The notes beneath the pieces are model-generated. The model worked only from the letters and a program-made list of their open reading frames with translations. It had not been told where the DNA came from and searched no databases. Positions 6,463 to 10,176 of a DNA stretch of 10,176 nucleotides are shown in pieces. The translations under genes were made by a program, and so were the position numbers. How positions within the stretch are numbered: position 1 is the first letter of the stretch; every line of letters starts with the position of its first letter. The stretch comes from JABMRP01 sp964444795 (GTDB taxonomy: Bacteria; Planctomycetota; Planctomycetia; Pirellulales; Thermoguttaceae), in the NCBI GenBank assembly GCA_964444795.1, contig CAYUIQ010000290.1:1-10176 (forward strand). The letters run 5' to 3'.

Positions 6463-9400
6463 TTACGAAGCAGCACGCCGCAACGAAAGGAAATGTTCTT
6501 CGAGGAATCCGCGGAGATTGCCTTCGGCGACCTCCTCGACGGAGCGGAAGCGGAAATGAAAGACATCGCAGTCGAGGTTCTCGCCGTCGAGTTCCGGAGC
6601 GTCTCCCAGATCGGTCACGCTTCCCAGGGCGAAACGCCCCTTGGGTCCGGTGAGCAGCAAGTGGACCGCGTCGGTCTTCTTTGTCAACAGGCAGGCCCAC
6701 GGCACGCTCCGCCCGGGCACCGCAAAGTTGACCAATTGCTTATTCCCCCAAACGAACTCGCCGCCGGGTGCCACGTCCTGGAGCATCGTGCAGAGCGCCT
6801 CCAACACGTCGATCTTCCACTTGACTCTCGTTCCCGAGGGGAACCCCTTGCGCATCAGGTGCCACTTGCGCCCCAGCACCTTCCAGGGCATCAGGTCCTC
6901 GGGTTTCTTGGCCACGCGCTGGGTGAACTTGTCGAAACCGGCGACGGCGTCGTCGACGAACTGCCAGAACTCGGGCCGATCGATCTCTTCGTGGTTATGC
7001 ACGCGAACCTCGACCTCTTGCCACGGTCCGTGAAGGTTCTTGCATCGCGTACGCGGATCGATTCCGTAGACGGGCAGTTCGTCCATCTCGTTGAGCGGTT
7101 TCAGCGCCAGTTGCGGAATCAGTTCGTCGCGGCGGAAGGTGTTCTTGGCCGTGCGGAACTTCATCTTCAGCAGCCATTCCTCGCCGGTAATGGCGTGAAA
7201 GAACCATCCGTCGGACTTCTTCGGCGCGCGGATCTCGACCACCGATCGCGAATTCCACTCCGTCGCGCTGAACTCCCCCATCTCGTGGATCCGATCGACC
7301 ACCTCGGCCAGCACGCGCCCGTCCCAGCGGCAGGCTCTGCCGTTTCGCCCCACCCGATCGGCCGTATGCCAGCGGCGGCCGTCGATCTCCCAGGGCATCT
7401 TGGCGCCTTCTCCCACGGCGGTAATGTCGAGGTCGGCGTCGCGCGCGGCTGCTTCGGCGGCGAAATCGAACATCTTGCGTTTCTTGTGCGGGCCCGCTTC
7501 CAGCACGGCCTCGAGCGCTTCGCCCGTGTGCGACCGGTGGAGCGAGGCCGATTTTCGCTTGGTCTTCGTCTTGGGGCGGGCTTTGCAGGCGTGGGCAACG
7601 AGGTCTTCCGGCGTGGCGCCGGCCACAATGTATCCGCCGCCGGCACCCGCCTCGGGCCCCAGGTCGATGACCCAATCGGCCGCCTTCACCACGTCGAGAT
7701 TATGCTCGATCACCACGACCGTATTGCCCAGGTCGACCAGCCGATTGAGCACCTCCAGCAGTTTGACCAGGTCGGTGAAATGCAGGCCGGTGGTCGGTTC
7801 GTCGAGCAGATAGAGGGTTCTTCCCGTGTCGGGGCGAGAAAGCTCGGCGGCCAGTTTCACCCGCTGGGCCTCGCCGCCGGAGAGCGTGGGAGCCGGTTGC
7901 CCCAGCTTGAGATAGTCCAGCCCCACGTCGCACAGCGTCTGCAACGTGCGGCGAATCTTGGGAATGGCGGCCATCAGTTGCACCGCTTCGCCACAGGACA
8001 TCTCCAACACGTCGGCGATCGACTTGCCATGATAGCGAACGGCCAGCGTCTCCGGATTGTACCGCTTGCCACGACACGTATCGCACTCCACCCAGACGTC
8101 CGCCAGGAAGTGCATCTCGACGCACAGTTGCCCGTTGCCTTCGCACTTCTCGCAACGGCCGCCGGCTACGTTGAAACTGAATCGTCGAGCCTGATAGCCG
8201 CGCAACTTGGCTTCCGGCAACTGGGCGAAAAGCGTACGAATCAACTCGAACACGCCGGTGTACGTGGCCGCGTTGGAGGTCGGCGTACTGCCCAACGCCT
8301 GCTGATCGACCCGGATCACCTTGTTGATCTGCTCGATCCCCCGAATTCGATCGTGCGGCGCCGGCACCAGCTTGGCCCGGTGCAGGGTTCGGGCCAGTGT
8401 GTTGTAGAGCACGTCGTCGATCAGCGAACTCTTGCCCGATCCGCTGGGGCCGGTGATCGCGGTGAACGTGCCCAGGGGGATCGCCAGATCGACGTCCTTC
8501 AGATTGTTGTGCCGCGCGCCGAGCACCTCCAGCCAACCACCGCCGGGCGGATGGACGGCGACGGCCGGTTTCTTCGTCTTCTTTCCCGATGCGTTCGTCG
8601 CGACCGATGGCATGCGCCGATTGGTGGGCACCGGAATCGCCTTCTTGCCCGAGAGATACGGACCGGTGACCGAGGCGCGTCGCCGGGCGACCTGGTCGGG
8701 TTTTCCCCGGGCGACGATCTGCCCGCCGTGACGCCCCGCTCCGGGACCGAAGTCCAAGAGGCGGTCGGCCCCTTTCACCACGTCGCGGTCGTGCTCGACC
8801 ACCAGCAGCGTGTTCCCCAGATCGCGGAGCCGGGCCAGCGCGTCGAGCAGGCGTTGCGTATCGCGGGGGTGCAGCCCGATGGTCGGTTCGTCCAGAACGT
8901 ACAACACGCCGCAAAGCCCGCTGCCGATCTGAGCGGCCAGGCGAATCCGCTGCGCTTCGCCGCCGGAGAGCGTCGGGGCGGGGCGCGCCAGGGTGAGGTA
9001 TTCCAGGCCGACGTCGACGAGGAATTGCAGCCGATCGTGAATCTCGCGATAGACCTCGCCGGCCACCTGCCGCTGGGTGCCCGTGAGTTGCCAGTTGTGA
9101 AACAGGTCGAGCAGATCTTCCAGGGGCAAGCGGCAGAGCTCGTCGATCGTGCGTCCGTCGAGTCGCACGGCCGACGCATCGTCGCGCAAGCGGCTACCGC
9201 CGCAGATCGAGCATTCCACCTCGTCGACCAGATGCTCCAGCTTGCCACGCAACGAGGGTGACGTCCGCGAGGCCTCTTCCAGGGCCGGATAGAGCCCTTT
9301 GTACTGGAAGCGAAACGCCGGGGAAGCCGTCTTCTTCGTCTTCTTGGCGCTCGTTTTCTTGACCGGCTTGCGACCCTTCTTACCGGCTCCCGCTTTCTGG

Positions 9401-10176
9401 GGTATGTGAACCTCGAACCACTGATCGCCCGTGCCGTGCATCACCAGGCGTCGCTGCCGGGCGTTGAGTTGATCGAGCGGCACGTTGATGGCCAGGCCGG
9501 CCTGCCCGGAAAGGGCATCGAGCATGGCGGCGAACACGGGCCGGTCGGTTGCCGGCCAGAGAGCCACGGCGCCTTCGGCCAAGGTGAGCTTTCCGTCGCG
9601 CAGCAGGGCGGCCGGGTTGGCGCCAAGTTGCGTCCCCAACCCCTCGCACTCCTCGCACCAACCGAGCGAACTGTTGAAGGAGAAGTTGTGGGGCGAAAGG
9701 GGATCGAAGCTGCGTCCGCACCGGTCGCAAGCGTAGTGCTGGCTGTGAGTCTTGGTGGCCCAGCGAGGCTCGGACACGTCGTCGCGCGGATAGGCCACGC
9801 GCAACACACCGCGACCCAGGGCCAGTGCGTTTTCCACGCTGTCGCCCACGCGGCGCCGCGCGTCGTGGCGAATCACCATCCGGTCGACGACCACCTCGAC
9901 GGTATGTTTCCGCCGCCGGTCGATTTTGGGCATCTCGTCGATCGAGTAGGTTTGCGAGTCGACGCGAATGCGCACGTAGCCGCCGGCCCGCAACTCCTCC
10001 CAAAGCGTTTCATATTGCTCGCCCACGTGGATTTCCAGCGGGGCCATGACAAACAGCCGGGTGCCGTCCGCGTGGTCCAAGATTTTCGCGATCACTTCGT
10101 CGGCCGACTGCGTGCCGATCGGGATGTCGCAATCGGGGCAATAGGGTTCGCCGAGCCGGGCCATGAGGATCCGCAG
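6463..10176 (-). CDS. uvrA: UvrA excinuclease ATPase, 5'-truncated by window edge, with C-terminal extension
   Basis: UvrA is the ATP-driven damage-recognition subunit of UvrABC nucleotide excision repair and acts on DNA with UvrB. The reading frame is open to the window edge; the visible start matches UvrA at about residue 100 (LRILMARLGEPYCPDCD), so the first Walker A is off-window. Numbering from the internal Met at 10164, these features are visible: the UvrB-binding region (about 25-120, with KHTVEVVVDR); zinc cysteines 146, 149, 170, 173; a CxxC at 318-321; signature LSGGEAQR 399-406 with LDEP 424-427; the second Walker A GPSGSGKSS 572-580; zinc cysteines 671, 674, 694, 697; the second LSGGEAQR 761-768 with LDEP 787-790; and VIEHNLD. 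This is UvrA proper, not UvrA2, since the UvrB-binding region is kept. The core ends near residue 885, and about 350 extra residues follow. Three lysine-rich stretches (about 257-282, 508-540, 858-875) are also present. The CBM9-like gene follows. Confidence 0.96.
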   Translation of the reverse strand: MRILMARLGEPYCPDCDIPIGTQSADEVIAKILDHADGTRLFVMAPLEIHVGEQYETLWEELRAGGYVRIRVDSQTYSIDEMPKIDRRRKHTVEVVVDRMVIRHDARRRVGDSVENALALGRGVLRVAYPRDDVSEPRWATKTHSQHYACDRCGRSFDPLSPHNFSFNSSLGWCEECEGLGTQLGANPAALLRDGKLTLAEGAVALWPATDRPVFAAMLDALSGQAGLAINVPLDQLNARQRRLVMHGTGDQWFEVHIPQKAGAGKKGRKPVKKTSAKKTKKTASPAFRFQYKGLYPALEEASRTSPSLRGKLEHLVDEVECSICGGSRLRDDASAVRLDGRTIDELCRLPLEDLLDLFHNWQLTGTQRQVAGEVYREIHDRLQFLVDVGLEYLTLARPAPTLSGGEAQRIRLAAQIGSGLCGVLYVLDEPTIGLHPRDTQRLLDALARLRDLGNTLLVVEHDRDVVKGADRLLDFGPGAGRHGGQIVARGKPDQVARRRASVTGPYLSGKKAIPVPTNRRMPSVATNASGKKTKKPAVAVHPPGGGWLEVLGARHNNLKDVDLAIPLGTFTAITGPSGSGKSSLIDDVLYNTLARTLHRAKLVPAPHDRIRGIEQINKVIRVDQQALGSTPTSNAATYTGVFELIRTLFAQLPEAKLRGYQARRFSFNVAGGRCEKCEGNGQLCVEMHFLADVWVECDTCRGKRYNPETLAVRYHGKSIADVLEMSCGEAVQLMAAIPKIRRTLQTLCDVGLDYLKLGQPAPTLSGGEAQRVKLAAELSRPDTGRTLYLLDEPTTGLHFTDLVKLLEVLNRLVDLGNTVVVIEHNLDVVKAADWVIDLGPEAGAGGGYIVAGATPEDLVAHACKARPKTKTKRKSASLHRSHTGEALEAVLEAGPHKKRKMFDFAAEAAARDADLDITAVGEGAKMPWEIDGRRWHTADRVGRNGRACRWDGRVLAEVVDRIHEMGEFSATEWNSRSVVEIRAPKKSDGWFFHAITGEEWLLKMKFRTAKNTFRRDELIPQLALKPLNEMDELPVYGIDPRTRCKNLHGPWQEVEVRVHNHEEIDRPEFWQFVDDAVAGFDKFTQRVAKKPEDLMPWKVLGRKWHLMRKGFPSGTRVKWKIDVLEALCTMLQDVAPGGEFVWGNKQLVNFAVPGRSVPWACLLTKKTDAVHLLLTGPKGRFALGSVTDLGDAPELDGENLDCDVFHFRFRSVEEVAEGNLRGFLEEHFLSLRRAAS
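6466..6891 (-). repeat. UvrA C-terminal extension, repeat domain copy 2
   Basis: This codes for residues 1092-1233, up to the stop codon. The copy opens MPWKVLGRKWH and continues with VLEALCTML, GGEFVWGNKQLVNF, a WACLLTKKTDAVHLLL strand pair, GRFALGSVTDLG, and FHFRFRSVEEVAEGNLRGFLEE. It shares MPWxxxGRxWH, VL(A/E), GEF, W, N and the 'FRFRSVEEV / VRVHNHEEI' closing strand with copy 1, so the two arose by tandem duplication. It is about 25 residues shorter than copy 1, mainly in the loop after the central strands. Confidence 0.7.
6892..7398 (-). repeat. UvrA C-terminal extension, repeat domain copy 1
   Basis: This codes for residues 923-1091 (numbered from the Met at 10164). The copy opens MPWEIDGRRWH and continues with VLAEVV, GEF, TEWN, a WFFHAITGEEWLLKM strand pair and the closing VEVRVHNHEEIDRPEFWQFV. 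It aligns along its whole length with the second copy. The layout resembles a small alpha/beta domain: helix, strands, final helix. It is not part of UvrA as known from E. coli. I do not recognise the domain. The helix-WGN-strand-helix order faintly recalls YdhG/DUF1801 or DUF5655 proteins, which is only a guess. Confidence 0.7.

Noticed and set aside
5899..9261. A 1120-codon open frame on the plus strand, antisense to uvrA and the CBM9-like gene
   Set aside because: It is a by-product of GC-rich codon use in the opposite strand. The translation is rich in H, R, Q and G with no recognisable motif, whereas the minus strand encodes clear UvrA motifs over the same span.
10162..10164. ATG at 10164 as the start of UvrA
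   Set aside because: The frame stays open to the window edge with LRIL before the Met. This matches the internal YLRLLxARxGEP region of UvrA about 100 residues in, so the true start is outside the window.

Overview
The window reads as ordinary chromosome from a planctomycete, probably of the Pirellulales type. This rests on the gene families seen, not on a marker gene. The families are a secreted PQQ-repeat protein opening with an ADWPRFRG motif, a Tat-exported Gfo/Idh/MocA oxidoreductase, a secreted PmoA-family (DUF6807) protein, a CBM9-like protein and an oversized UvrA. Base composition is GC-rich throughout, and genes are loosely spaced with few strong Shine-Dalgarno sites. No rRNA, tRNA, CRISPR array, transposase, phage gene or defence system is visible.

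Left part (1-3016). A 25-bp perfect inverted repeat (14-84) lies in non-coding DNA at the left edge. Three reading frames then run on the minus strand. In transcription order they are a Tat-signal Gfo/Idh/MocA oxidoreductase (3016 to 1718), a possible 32-codon small ORF (1657 to 1559), and a secreted PQQ-like beta-propeller protein (1514 to 210). Both large products should work outside the cytoplasm, as is typical of the large planctomycete set of exported sugar-catabolism and binding proteins.

Middle (3017-4229). A 265-bp divergent intergenic region separates the oxidoreductase from a plus-strand gene for a secreted PmoA-family protein. That gene has the clearest promoter and ribosome binding site in the window. 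Elsewhere in planctomycetes this family often sits beside Gfo/Idh oxidoreductases, and a shared role in carbohydrate use is plausible but not proven.

Right part (4230-10176). Three minus-strand genes follow each other with short gaps. A uvrA homologue, cut by the right edge so that its first ~100 codons are missing, is followed after 36 bp by a cytoplasmic CBM9-like protein. A multi-pass membrane glycosyltransferase of the GT39/PMT_2 type comes next and converges on the PmoA-family gene. The glycosyltransferase has a possible promoter of its own directly against its start codon.

The most notable item is the UvrA. It keeps the UvrB-binding, zinc and ATPase signatures but carries about 350 extra C-terminal residues after the normal end of UvrA. 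These residues contain two diverged copies of one domain of about 150-170 residues, each opening with MPWxxxGRxWH. I do not recognise this domain. Three lysine-rich segments also interrupt or follow the UvrA core.
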